Below, in pieces: positions 16,583-24,841 of a stretch of DNA of 25,364 bases. Each line of letters starts with the position of its first letter. The first letter of the stretch is position 1. This DNA is from JAGBWK01 sp964462445 (GTDB lineage Bacteria > Bacteroidota > Bacteroidia > Bacteroidales > Muribaculaceae): assembly GCA_964462445.1 (NCBI GenBank), contig CAYWXG010000037.1, positions 1 through 25,364 of the forward strand. The letters run 5' to 3'. A model generated the notes under the pieces. That model did no database searches. It was not told the origin of the DNA and saw nothing but the letters and a program-made list of their open reading frames with translations. The position numbers and the translations under genes are program-made.

Positions 16583-17773
16583 TTATTTTAAATTTGTTGT
16601 TTTGATTCTCTGCATCGATTTTACTAATGTTTCTGCATTCATGCGTGCTTCTGCATTAGTATTAACGTAGTCCTCATAATTTGGAGTTGCTATATAGTCA
16701 ACCTTCGACAGCGTTTCTTCAATTAATTCATATATGTTGGGGAACGAGATTTTTCCCTGCAAGAAGGCTTCAACTGCTATTTCGTTAGCAGCATTGATAA
16801 TACATGCAGTGTTCCCTCCTTTCTCAAGTGCATAGTGCCCCAATCCTAATGCAGGGAATCGATTATTATCGGGGGCTTCAAATGTCAGTTGTGAATAGTT
16901 CTCGAAACTGAGAGGCGAGTCGTTGGTCGCCATTCGAGAGGCATCGCCAAGGGCATATCTGATTGGTAATCGCATATCAGGTACTCCAAGCTGTGCTTTT
17001 ACTGAACCATCTACAAATTCAACCATTGAGTGAACAATTGATTGAGGGTGTACTATTGGCGTGATTTTTTCTCCTGGGATATTAAAAAGCCATCGTGCTT
17101 CAATAATCTCAAACGCCTTATTCATCATTGTCGCTGAGTCTATTGTGATTTTGGTCCCCATACTCCAATTAGGATGATTAAGTGCGTCGGTAACTGTAAC
17201 CTTAGCAATCTCTTCAGCAGATAATTTGCGGAATGGACCACCTGACGCTGTGATTATCAAACGTCTGACATCTTCTATCTGCTCTCCGACAAGACATTGG
17301 TATATTGCCGAATGTTCGGAATCAACCGGCAGTAGTCGTGAATTTGAATTTTGCAATGCTGAGTTGACAATTTCACCGGCAACAACTAATGTCTCTTTAT
17401 TGGCAAGTGCTATATCTTTGCCGGCTGCTATGGCTCGCAATGTTGGAGCAAGCCCGCTGTATCCCACGGTCGCAGTTACTACGCAGTCAAATGTGTCGCG
17501 CTCCATGGCTTCGCAAATCGCCTCACTGCCACACGCTGTAGTTATGCCAAGTGGCTCAAGTGTATCTTTGAGCTTACAATATTTAGATTTATCTGCAATA
17601 ATTGCCATCGAAGGTCGCCATTTAATTGATTGTTGTATCAGGGCATCAACCTTACTGCCGGCAATTAGTATATCAACTTTAAATCGTTCAGGGTATTGGG
17701 ATATTACTTCAAGAGTTTGCTTTCCGATAGACCCCGTCGAGCCAAGTATTGCAATCCGTTTTAATTGTTTCAT
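16583..17773 (-). CDS. dxr: 1-deoxy-D-xylulose 5-phosphate reductoisomerase
   Basis: This is a 396-residue cytoplasmic enzyme. It converts DXP to 2-C-methylerythritol 4-phosphate with NADPH, the first committed step of the MEP isoprenoid pathway. The NADPH motif is G11-S-T-G-S-I-G17. The metal ligands are D151 and E153 in P-V-D-S-E-H-S-A-I, and E222 in M-N-K-A-F-E. The substrate loop W-S-M-G-T-K and H-P-Q-S-I-V-H-S-M are intact. Length is normal. It is the first gene of a four-gene unit and is divergent from the tricorn-like gene across 243 bp. A -7-like element lies at 17810-17817. Confidence 0.97.
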   Translation of the reverse strand: MKQLKRIAILGSTGSIGKQTLEVISQYPERFKVDILIAGSKVDALIQQSIKWRPSMAIIADKSKYCKLKDTLEPLGITTACGSEAICEAMERDTFDCVVTATVGYSGLAPTLRAIAAGKDIALANKETLVVAGEIVNSALQNSNSRLLPVDSEHSAIYQCLVGEQIEDVRRLIITASGGPFRKLSAEEIAKVTVTDALNHPNWSMGTKITIDSATMMNKAFEIIEARWLFNIPGEKITPIVHPQSIVHSMVEFVDGSVKAQLGVPDMRLPIRYALGDASRMATNDSPLSFENYSQLTFEAPDNNRFPALGLGHYALEKGGNTACIINAANEIAVEAFLQGKISFPNIYELIEETLSKVDYIATPNYEDYVNTNAEARMNAETLVKSMQRIKTTNLK

Positions 17774-17809
17774 TTATTACGTGAAAATAATTACACCTTT
17801 TACAATTTA

Positions 17810-17817
17810 CAAAATTA
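17810..17817 (-). promoter_or_regulatory. Candidate -7 element of the dxr operon
   Basis: Minus-strand TAATTTTG matches TAnnTTTG. It predicts a start near 17803 and a leader of about 30 nt before the dxr ATG. No TTG is found at the preferred -33 distance. Confidence 0.45.
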
Positions 17818-17965
17818 GGAATTTTTCTTTGAATTACACGAATTAAGATAAACAATAAACGCGTGATTTTACTTAATAATATGTATTTTTATTAAGTAAA
17901 TATGATAATCACTAAATATGAGTAAATTGACGAGTTTAAATAGGGAGATTTTTTGATATTTTTCT

Positions 17966-17973
17966 TATATTTG
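17966..17973 (+). promoter_or_regulatory. Candidate -7 element of the tricorn operon
   Basis: TATATTTG on the plus strand matches TAnnTTTG. It would start transcription near 17980, about 37 nt before the ATG at 18017. The -33 region is not consensus. Confidence 0.5.
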
Positions 17974-18016
17974 CATATTTAAATCTATATTACCGGAAAT
18001 AATTAATCATTCGCAT

Positions 18017-21000
18017 ATGAAAAGAAGAGTAATTTTAAGTGTAATGGCCACATTGGCCATTGGTGCTTCTGCAACTTCGCCACTTTGGTTGCGTAATATT
18101 GAAATTTCTCCAGATGGAAATGTGATAGCTTTTACCTATAAGGGAGATATATTCACAGTCCCGGTTAAGGGTGGTGAAGCGGTTCGTTTGACAACATCTG
18201 AAAGCTACGAGACAGCACCCAAATGGTCTCCTGATGGTCAAAAAATTGCTTTTGCTTCTGATCGACATGGTAATCTTGATATTTTTGTGATGAATGTCAA
18301 TGGTGGAACTCCATTCCGCTTAACATCTAATTCAGCTACTGAAACGCCCGAAGGCTTTTCTCCAAACGGCAAAGAAGTCTATTATTCAGCTGCAGTTCAA
18401 GCTCCGACTTCAAGCGCTATGTTCCCATCTGCTCGTATGACTCAGTTATATGCTGTTAATATCGATGGAAGTCGTCCGCGTCAAGTACTTGGTACTCCGG
18501 CTCAGTCGCTCGCATTTTTAGGCAATGATGGTTCTTTCATTTATCAAGATGTCAAAGGTTTTGAAAATGCTTGGCGTAAGCATCACACTTCTTCGGTTAC
18601 TCGTGATATTTGGAAATTTGATGTATCTTCGGGCTCTCATACAAATCTCACCAATCGTGCGGGTGAAGATAGAAATCCCACAATTTCCTCCGATGGTAAA
18701 ACTATCTACTTTTTGTCAGAACGTGATGGTGACACTTTCAATGTATGGAAAGCTCCGATTGAGTCTATGACAGATGCTGTAAGAGTCACTAATTTCTCTA
18801 CTCATCCTGTGCGATTCCTTTCTATTGCAAACGATGGTACGCTCGCGTTTGGTTATGATGGTGAAATTTACACACTTAAAGAAGGTCGTAAACCTACTAA
18901 AGTTAATGTAAATATAAATATTGAGGAATTCCCGGAAATTGAAAGAATTAAAGTCAATGGTAGGGGAGGTGCTCTTTCTCCCGATGGTAAACAAGTTGCA
19001 TTTGCAAGTCGTGGCGAAATATTTGTTAGTTCGGTAAAACACTCTTCTGTCAAGCAAATCACGAATACCGCGGCGGCTGAAAAATCTCCGCAATGGCATC
19101 CTGACGGGCGTGAAATTGTGTATACTTCAATGCGTGATGGTCATTATAACATCTATTCTGCAAAGATTGCCCGTGAAGATGACCCTAACTTCTCTAATGC
19201 TATCTTAGTTGATGAGCAACCGATAATTGCAGTCGACGACATTGAACGTACCTATCCTAAATATTCTCCCAATGGTAAAAAACTTGCTTTTGTTCAAGAT
19301 CGCAATAAGTTAATGGTGATGGATGTTGAAAGTAAAAAAGTCAAACAACTAACCGATGGCTCGACATATTTATATCGCCAAGGTGGTTTTGATTTTCAAT
19401 GGTCGCCCGATAGTAGATGGATAACTCTTGAAGTTGATGATAATCATCATAGCCCATACTCTGATATCGCTATTATAAACGTCGAAAACGCCGAAATGAC
19501 ATATTTGACTCGTTCCGGTTATACTGACCATTCTCCTCAATGGGCAATGGGAGGGAATGCAATTGTTTTCCTTTCGGAGAAATATGGTATGCGTAATCAC
19601 GCTTCTTGGGGCTCGCAAGATGATGCTTTTATTGTGTTCTTAAATCGTGCTGCTTACGATAAATATAATCTCAATGAGGAGGACCTTGAACTTTTGAACG
19701 AAGCTGAGAAAAAAGCGAAAAAGGATAAGAAAAAAACTGAATCTGATAGCAAGAAAGATGCCGATAAGAAGGATGATAAAACAGACTCTAAAAATGAAGA
19801 TAATAAGGAATCCGATAAGGACGACGTCGAGCCTATTCTCGTTGAACTTGATGGTATCATGGATAGAGTTGAACGTCTAACTCCTTTTTCTGCCAATTTA
19901 GGAGGAGCATGGGTTGATAACGATGGCGAAAATCTTTATTTCTTGATGAGTATAGAAAAAGGTTACGACCTTTGGAAAATGGAACTGCGAGACCCGATTC
20001 CTTCTGTCGCAGTGCGTATCGATGCAAATAGTGCTTCGTTAAACCCCTCTCACGATGGTAAAACTCTATTTATTAGTGGAGATAAAATGCGAAAAATTGA
20101 TGTGGGTAGCGACAAATCAACTGCTATAACTGCTTCTGCTACTATGGAACTTGACCATGCGGCTGAACGTGAAGCTATGTTTAACGAAGTCTACATTTCT
20201 GAGCGTGAAATGTTCTACAACAAAAATATGCATGGCGTTAATTGGGATGCGATGTCCAAAGATTATCGTAAGTTCCTCCCGCATATCAACAACAACTATG
20301 ATTTCTCAGAAATGCTTTCTGAACTTCTTGGCGAACTAAATGTTTCTCACACTGGCTCTGGATTCCGTGGTACAGAAGCAAATGCATTGACCGACCGCAC
20401 TGCCCGTTTGGGTCTTTTATATGATATGAATTATTCAGGCAAGGGACTTAAGGTTGATGAAATTATATTAGGAAGCCCATTTGATAATGCTACTACTAAG
20501 CTGACTATTGGGATGATTATTTCTAAAATCAATGGTGAAGAATTAGGAAATGATATTGATGCAACAACCGCTCTCAATAATCTCTCGGGCAAGAAAACTC
20601 TTGTAACATTCTTCGACCCGGCTTCGGGTGAAACATTTGAAGAAGTTGTTAAGCCGATTAGTTCAGGAGCAGAAAATACTTTGCTTTACAACCGTTGGGT
20701 AAAACAACGTGCCGAGGACGTTAAACGCTGGTCAAACGGCCGCCTTGGATATGTTCATATTGAATCTATGGGCGATGATAGTTTCCGCACACTTTACTCC
20801 GATCTGCTTGGGAAATACAATCAGTGTGAAGGTGCTGTTATCGATATTCGTTGGAATGGCGGTGGTAGATTACATGAGGATGTTGAAGTTTTCCTTTCAG
20901 GTGAAAAGTATTTTACACAAGTGATACGTGGCAACGAATCGTGTGATATGCCTTCTCGTCGTTATAACAAGCCGACTATTATGGTTATGGCTGAACCTTG

Positions 21001-21301
21001 CTATTCTAATGCTCATGGGACTCCGTGGGTATACAAAAATCGCAATATCGGGAGATTAGTTGGTATGCCGGTCCCTGGAACTATGACATCTGTAAATTGG
21101 GTTACTTTGCAAGACCCAACTCTATATTTTGGTATTCCGGTAGTAGGCTATCGTCTCCCTGATGGTAGTTATCTCGAAAATGCTCAACTTGAACCGGATG
21201 TAAAAGTAGAAAATGCACCTGAGGATATTGTAAAAGGTGAAGATACTCAATTACGTCGTGCTGTAGAGGAGTTACTTATGGAGATTGATGCTAAGAAATA
21301 A
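18017..21301 (+). CDS. Tricorn-like S41 serine protease
   Basis: This is a 1094-residue exported protease (signal M-K-R-R-V-I-L-S-V, A-S-A). Residues about 25-540 are repeated PD40 strands of a beta-propeller (W-S-P-D-G-Q-K-I-A-F-A-S-D is the clearest). A Lys/Asp/Glu-rich linker follows at about 555-605. A tricorn C1-type helical domain, a PDZ domain (about 795-870) and an S41 catalytic domain complete it. Archaeal tricorn uses S745, H746, S965 and E1023. Here S777-H778, S997 (C-Y-S-N-A-H) and E1054 (Y-L-E-N) sit at almost the same spacing, so it looks active. Oxyanion-type glycines are in W-N-G-G-G. It probably degrades peptides in the periplasm. It is the first gene of a plus-strand operon; the next gene follows after 44 bp. 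Confidence 0.92.
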   Translation: MKRRVILSVMATLAIGASATSPLWLRNIEISPDGNVIAFTYKGDIFTVPVKGGEAVRLTTSESYETAPKWSPDGQKIAFASDRHGNLDIFVMNVNGGTPFRLTSNSATETPEGFSPNGKEVYYSAAVQAPTSSAMFPSARMTQLYAVNIDGSRPRQVLGTPAQSLAFLGNDGSFIYQDVKGFENAWRKHHTSSVTRDIWKFDVSSGSHTNLTNRAGEDRNPTISSDGKTIYFLSERDGDTFNVWKAPIESMTDAVRVTNFSTHPVRFLSIANDGTLAFGYDGEIYTLKEGRKPTKVNVNINIEEFPEIERIKVNGRGGALSPDGKQVAFASRGEIFVSSVKHSSVKQITNTAAAEKSPQWHPDGREIVYTSMRDGHYNIYSAKIAREDDPNFSNAILVDEQPIIAVDDIERTYPKYSPNGKKLAFVQDRNKLMVMDVESKKVKQLTDGSTYLYRQGGFDFQWSPDSRWITLEVDDNHHSPYSDIAIINVENAEMTYLTRSGYTDHSPQWAMGGNAIVFLSEKYGMRNHASWGSQDDAFIVFLNRAAYDKYNLNEEDLELLNEAEKKAKKDKKKTESDSKKDADKKDDKTDSKNEDNKESDKDDVEPILVELDGIMDRVERLTPFSANLGGAWVDNDGENLYFLMSIEKGYDLWKMELRDPIPSVAVRIDANSASLNPSHDGKTLFISGDKMRKIDVGSDKSTAITASATMELDHAAEREAMFNEVYISEREMFYNKNMHGVNWDAMSKDYRKFLPHINNNYDFSEMLSELLGELNVSHTGSGFRGTEANALTDRTARLGLLYDMNYSGKGLKVDEIILGSPFDNATTKLTIGMIISKINGEELGNDIDATTALNNLSGKKTLVTFFDPASGETFEEVVKPISSGAENTLLYNRWVKQRAEDVKRWSNGRLGYVHIESMGDDSFRTLYSDLLGKYNQCEGAVIDIRWNGGGRLHEDVEVFLSGEKYFTQVIRGNESCDMPSRRYNKPTIMVMAEPCYSNAHGTPWVYKNRNIGRLVGMPVPGTMTSVNWVTLQDPTLYFGIPVVGYRLPDGSYLENAQLEPDVKVENAPEDIVKGEDTQLRRAVEELLMEIDAKK

Positions 21302-21345
21302 TTTTTAAATTTAAAAACGAAATAATATATATAACAGATTCTAAA

Positions 21346-22386
21346 ATGAAAGGCAAATTATTTATAGCGGTTGCGTCATTGGCTCTCGTAGCTTGTTCCG
21401 CTAAAGCTCAAAACGACAATTATACTGTTACAATCGAGGATATAGCAGTTGAGGATAGTACTTTGGTTTATTTACTCAACTACGACACTTCAGATAAAAT
21501 TGACTCAGTTTTAGTGACAGATGGGAAAGCTGTTTTTGAGGGCATTGTTGATACTCCGGCTTTTGTGCGACTTGTTTCTGAGGGAAATCGTCTGGGCTCG
21601 TTTATTCTTGAAAAAGGGAATATCGTTGTAAATGGCAATGGTGCTTCAGGTTCTCAACTCAATGATTCTTTCGCTGAATATGGCGCAAAATCTGCCGCAT
21701 TAAGCGAGAAATTTTCTACTCTCCCTGAAGAAGATGAAGAAGGGCGCATGGCAATTTATAACGACTATTTATCCATGACCGATAGTGTTATGAATGCAAA
21801 TATTAATAATCCTATTGGCTACTTCTTGTTCTTGCAAAAAGCTTATGAGATGAGCCGCGATGAATTAGATGCTGCTTTGGCTGATGCTCCTCAATTAAAA
21901 GCATACTCACGTATCCAAAAAATTTTAAATGTATTTGATTGTCAAGACGCTACTGCTGCCGGTAAAATGTTTACTGATTTTGAAGTTTCTTATGATGGTA
22001 CTACTTCAAAACTCAGCGACTATGTTGGTAAAGGGAAGTTCTGCCTTGTTGATTTTTGGGCAAGTTGGTGTGGCCCATGTATGCGAAAAATGCCACATTT
22101 AAAAGAAATTTATGCTCAATACGCACCACTTGGACTTGAAGTTCTTGGTGTCGCTGTATGGGACGAACCCGACAACTCTCTTGCTAAAATCATGCAACTT
22201 GAACTACCTTGGGCGCAGATTGTTAATGCTCAAACTATACCTACCGATTTATACGGCATTTTGGGTATTCCTTGCATTATTCTTTTTGCTCCTGATGGTA
22301 CTATTGTTGGTCGCAACTTTGAGGATGAAGAACTTAATGCAATCCTTAAAAAAGCATTTGCAACAGAAGTTACCTCTGAAAATTAA
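21346..22386 (+). CDS. TlpA/ResA-like thiol-disulfide oxidoreductase lipoprotein with DUF4369-type N terminus
   Basis: This is a 346-residue protein. The N terminus M-K-G-K-L-F-I-A-V ... L-V-A-C17-S is a lipobox, so it is probably membrane-anchored and faces the periplasm. Residues about 25-115 look like the DUF4369 domain that precedes many Bacteroidota thioredoxins. A helical stretch comes next. Residues about 205-340 are a thioredoxin fold with W-C242-G-P-C245 and a cis-Pro in G-I-P-C. The W-C-G-P-C motif fits a reductase of the TlpA/ResA type, used for reducing cysteines outside the cytoplasm, for example in cytochrome maturation. The substrate is not evident. It lies 44 bp after the tricorn-like gene and 2 bp before the VanZ-like gene. 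Confidence 0.88.
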   Translation: MKGKLFIAVASLALVACSAKAQNDNYTVTIEDIAVEDSTLVYLLNYDTSDKIDSVLVTDGKAVFEGIVDTPAFVRLVSEGNRLGSFILEKGNIVVNGNGASGSQLNDSFAEYGAKSAALSEKFSTLPEEDEEGRMAIYNDYLSMTDSVMNANINNPIGYFLFLQKAYEMSRDELDAALADAPQLKAYSRIQKILNVFDCQDATAAGKMFTDFEVSYDGTTSKLSDYVGKGKFCLVDFWASWCGPCMRKMPHLKEIYAQYAPLGLEVLGVAVWDEPDNSLAKIMQLELPWAQIVNAQTIPTDLYGILGIPCIILFAPDGTIVGRNFEDEELNAILKKAFATEVTSEN

Positions 22387-22388
22387 TT

Positions 22389-22844
22389 ATGCGAATTTCA
22401 AGAATAATAATAAATCTTTGGCCAAAGCGGTGGATTGCTACCGCTTTGGTCTTGTTATTTGTTTTTTACCTGACTTTAGTGCCACGTCCTCTTCCAAATA
22501 CTAATATTGAAATCCCCGGACTTGATAAATTAGTTCACGCTATTATGTTTGGAGTGCTTGCGTTTGTGACTTGTATTGATATGGCTCGGCGTAATCGCGA
22601 TGATATTAGACGTTTATCAATTTTTACCATTATTAATATTTCAGTTATAGTAGCTTTTGTTGGGCTTTTAATTGAAATATTACAGCAACTAATGCAATTG
22701 GGGCGAGGCGGTGATTTATTGGATTTCATCGCAGATATTATTGGTATTATTATTGCTTCGATTGTTACTGTGAATTTCCTTAAATCTTTGCTAAATAAAC
22801 CTCTCGGTTCCATTAAAACAGATTATTCAAAAACTGATATATGA
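22389..22844 (+). CDS. VanZ-like family membrane protein
   Basis: This is a 151-residue inner-membrane protein with about four hydrophobic segments (residues 15-30, 50-65, 78-100, 115-130). Landmarks of the VanZ-like family are D-K-L-V-H-A-I-M-F-G in the second region, E-I-L-Q-Q after the third, and R-G-G-D-L-L-D-F-I-A-D-I-I-G before the last. VanZ itself gives low-level teicoplanin resistance, but most family members have no known role, and nothing here points to glycopeptide resistance. It starts 2 bp after the thioredoxin gene and its stop overlaps the start of the ligase gene (ATGA at 22841-22844). Confidence 0.85.
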   Translation: MRISRIIINLWPKRWIATALVLLFVFYLTLVPRPLPNTNIEIPGLDKLVHAIMFGVLAFVTCIDMARRNRDDIRRLSIFTIINISVIVAFVGLLIEILQQLMQLGRGGDLLDFIADIIGIIIASIVTVNFLKSLLNKPLGSIKTDYSKTDI

Positions 22845-24493
22845 CACAATCTTTGATATTCGACTTGTCCGCATCGTTTCGTAAAAATCAGGCGGTCAAT
22901 GCTCTTTCTGATTTAAATAACAATCCTATCACATATGCAGAGTTGACTCGTCGTGTAGCACGAATGCACGTAATGTTTAAAAAAGCAGGAATCAAGCAAG
23001 GTGATAAAATTGCTATTTGTGCTAAAAACTCAACTAATTGGGCTGAAACTTTTATTGCATCATTAACTTATGGCGCAGTATCTGTTCCTATTCTTAATGA
23101 ATTTAAGCACGACAGTATTCATCATCTTGTTGCTCATTCCGATGCGAGTCTATTTTTTGCCGATGCTACTATATGGAAGGGGTTGGATTTATCTAAAATG
23201 CCTAATGTGGAAGGATTCTTTGAAATAGAATCCGGGAGACTTAAATTCTCTCGCTCTGAATCGCTTCAATCTGCATTTGATAATTTGGATAAGCTTGTTG
23301 CCGATGAATTTCCAAATGGAATTGATGAATCAAACTTTGACCGAAATTACTATCACGATACTAAAGATGACCTTGCAGTCATTAACTATACTTCAGGTTC
23401 TACTGGTTTGTCAAAAGGGGTGATGATTAGTTACGGAAGTTTGTGGAGCAACGCGCGTTTCGCTACCGATAATATCACATTCTTCCACCCCGGTGATGGT
23501 ATGGTCTCAATGCTTCCAATGGCTCATATGTTTGGACTGCTCGTTGAACTTATTTTCCCTTTGCACAAAGGCTGTCATATTACCTTTCTTGGTAAACTCC
23601 CATCTCCAAAGATTTTGTTAGATGCTTTTGCTCATGTTAAACCTAAACTTGTGGTAACGGTGCCATTAGTAATTGAGAAAATTGTTGTTAACAAAATTTT
23701 CCCGATTTTGAGTAAGCCTGTCATGCGTATTTTGACTAAAATTCCCGGGATCAATTCAATAATATACAAAAAAGTGAAGGCAAAAATGATTGATGCCTTT
23801 GGTGGAAATCTGCAGCAATTGGTGATTGGTGGCGCAGCATTGGCTCCTACCGTAGAAAAATTCTTGTTGAAAATTAAATTTCCATACACTGTTGGATATG
23901 GAATGACGGAATGTGCGCCTTTGATTAGCTATTGCTTTTGGGATAAGCAAAAACCGGGTTCTTGCGGATTGGTAGTTGATCGTATGCAAGTGCGTGTCGC
24001 TTCCGTCAACCCTGCTAAAACTCCCGGTGTTCTTTGGGTTAACGGTGACAATGTAATGAAGGGATATTATAAAAATCAAGAAGCTACCGATGAGGTTTTT
24101 GCCGATGGGTGGATGAACACAGGGGATATTTGTATTCTTGATAATGATGGATATTTATTTATTAAAGGCCGAGACAAGAGTATGATTCTCGGTCCGAGCG
24201 GGCAAAATATATATCCTGAGGAAATTGAAAACAAACTCAACCATCTCCCATTTGTTGCTGAAAGTATTGTTGTTGATCGAGATGGCAAACTTGTCGCTCT
24301 TGTTTATCCCGATGAAGAGGCTGCTCGCAATGCTCAACTAACGAAAGAAAAAATTGATAGTCTTATGGACTACAACTTGAATACTCTCAATCGTGAGCTA
24401 CCGGGATACTCAAAAGTTTCAGCAATTGAAATTCGTCAAGAACCTTTTGAGAAAACACCAAAACAGTCAATCAAACGTTATTTATATAAATAA
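22841..24493 (+). CDS. AMP-dependent long-chain acyl-CoA ligase (FadD-like)
   Basis: This is a 550-residue adenylate-forming enzyme. The ATP-binding P-loop is I-N-Y-T184-S-G-S-T-G189-L-S-K-G. The Y-G-M-T-E motif is present (V-G-Y-G-M-T-E-C-A-P), as is the hinge motif T-G-D-I-C then K-G-R-D-K-S. The C-terminal lysine region K-T-P-K-Q-S-I-K-R is intact. The most likely reaction is activation of a fatty acid to acyl-CoA through an acyl-AMP. An acyl-ACP synthetase or another carboxylate substrate cannot be excluded. The protein is cytoplasmic or membrane-associated (helical stretch near residues 285-310). It overlaps the VanZ-like gene by 4 bp. Confidence 0.88.
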   Translation: MTQSLIFDLSASFRKNQAVNALSDLNNNPITYAELTRRVARMHVMFKKAGIKQGDKIAICAKNSTNWAETFIASLTYGAVSVPILNEFKHDSIHHLVAHSDASLFFADATIWKGLDLSKMPNVEGFFEIESGRLKFSRSESLQSAFDNLDKLVADEFPNGIDESNFDRNYYHDTKDDLAVINYTSGSTGLSKGVMISYGSLWSNARFATDNITFFHPGDGMVSMLPMAHMFGLLVELIFPLHKGCHITFLGKLPSPKILLDAFAHVKPKLVVTVPLVIEKIVVNKIFPILSKPVMRILTKIPGINSIIYKKVKAKMIDAFGGNLQQLVIGGAALAPTVEKFLLKIKFPYTVGYGMTECAPLISYCFWDKQKPGSCGLVVDRMQVRVASVNPAKTPGVLWVNGDNVMKGYYKNQEATDEVFADGWMNTGDICILDNDGYLFIKGRDKSMILGPSGQNIYPEEIENKLNHLPFVAESIVVDRDGKLVALVYPDEEAARNAQLTKEKIDSLMDYNLNTLNRELPGYSKVSAIEIRQEPFEKTPKQSIKRYLYK

Positions 24494-24521
24494 AATGTCA
24501 AATTTTAAGCAGGATTAAATT

Positions 24522-24707
24522 ATGGAAAAGAAACTTTATCGTTCAAACACAAATCGCTATTTGGCTGGCGTTTGTGGAGGTATAGCTCAATACTTTGGTA
24601 TTTACCCCGTGATTGTTTGAATTTTATGCGTTGTCTGTGGTGTTGGTCTTTTAGCCTACTTCCTTTTCTGGGCATTCGTTCCTGAAAATCCGGATCCAAC
24701 GAAATAG
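24522..24707 (+). pseudogene. PspC-domain protein gene interrupted by an in-frame TGA
   Basis: From ATG 24522 a PspC-type sequence is readable for 61 codons to TAG 24705-24707. It starts M-E-K-K-L-Y-R-S, continues N-R-Y-L-A-G-V-C-G-G-I-A-Q-Y-F-G-I-Y-P-V-I-V, and after the break reads I-L-C-V-V-C-G-V-G-L-L-A-Y-F-L-F-W-A-F-V-P-E-N-P. This is the whole PspC domain with its membrane segment and closing P-E-x-P. Codon 33 (24618-24620) is TGA, where PspC proteins usually have Arg, so a single CGA-to-TGA change would explain it. Without readthrough only 32 residues lacking the membrane segment are made. It starts 28 bp after the ligase gene and is the last of the operon. PspC proteins act in envelope stress in other bacteria; the role here is unknown. 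Confidence 0.8.
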
Positions 24708-24721
24708 ACTAATAACTATCG

Positions 24722-24769
24722 AAACAAATGAGGCTATACTCGCAGATAAGAGTTTTGCCTCCTTTGTTT
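24722..24769 (+). terminator. Terminator of the tricorn-to-PspC operon
   Basis: AAACAAA (24722-24728) pairs with TTTGTTT (24763-24769). After one mismatch GAGGC (24730-24734) pairs with GCCTC (24757-24761), and inside that ACTC (24738-24741) pairs with GAGT (24750-24753). It begins 15 bp after the PspC stop. The T-rich 3' arm supports an intrinsic terminator. Confidence 0.6.
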
Positions 24770-24841
24770 ATACATATAATGTTAAGGATACGTAGATCCT
24801 TTTTCCTGACTTTGACAATGCGTCACCCAAAACGCCAATAA

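Noticed and set aside
17226..17846. 206-codon plus-strand frame antisense to dxr
   Set aside because: It lies on the opposite strand of a fully supported dxr gene; the frame is kept open by the codon bias of dxr and shows no family features.
22389..22844. Teicoplanin-resistance gene vanZ
   Set aside because: Only family-level similarity is visible; no other glycopeptide-resistance gene is nearby and most VanZ-like proteins are not resistance factors.
24618..24620. TGA decoded as Trp or Gly under an alternative genetic code
   Set aside because: TGA ends two well-supported genes in the window (at 6131-6133 and 22842-22844), Trp is written TGG throughout, and family alignment favours Arg at this position.
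24618..24620. Selenocysteine insertion at the PspC TGA
   Set aside because: PspC proteins do not use Cys or Sec at this position, and no selenocysteine insertion hairpin is evident directly after the codon.
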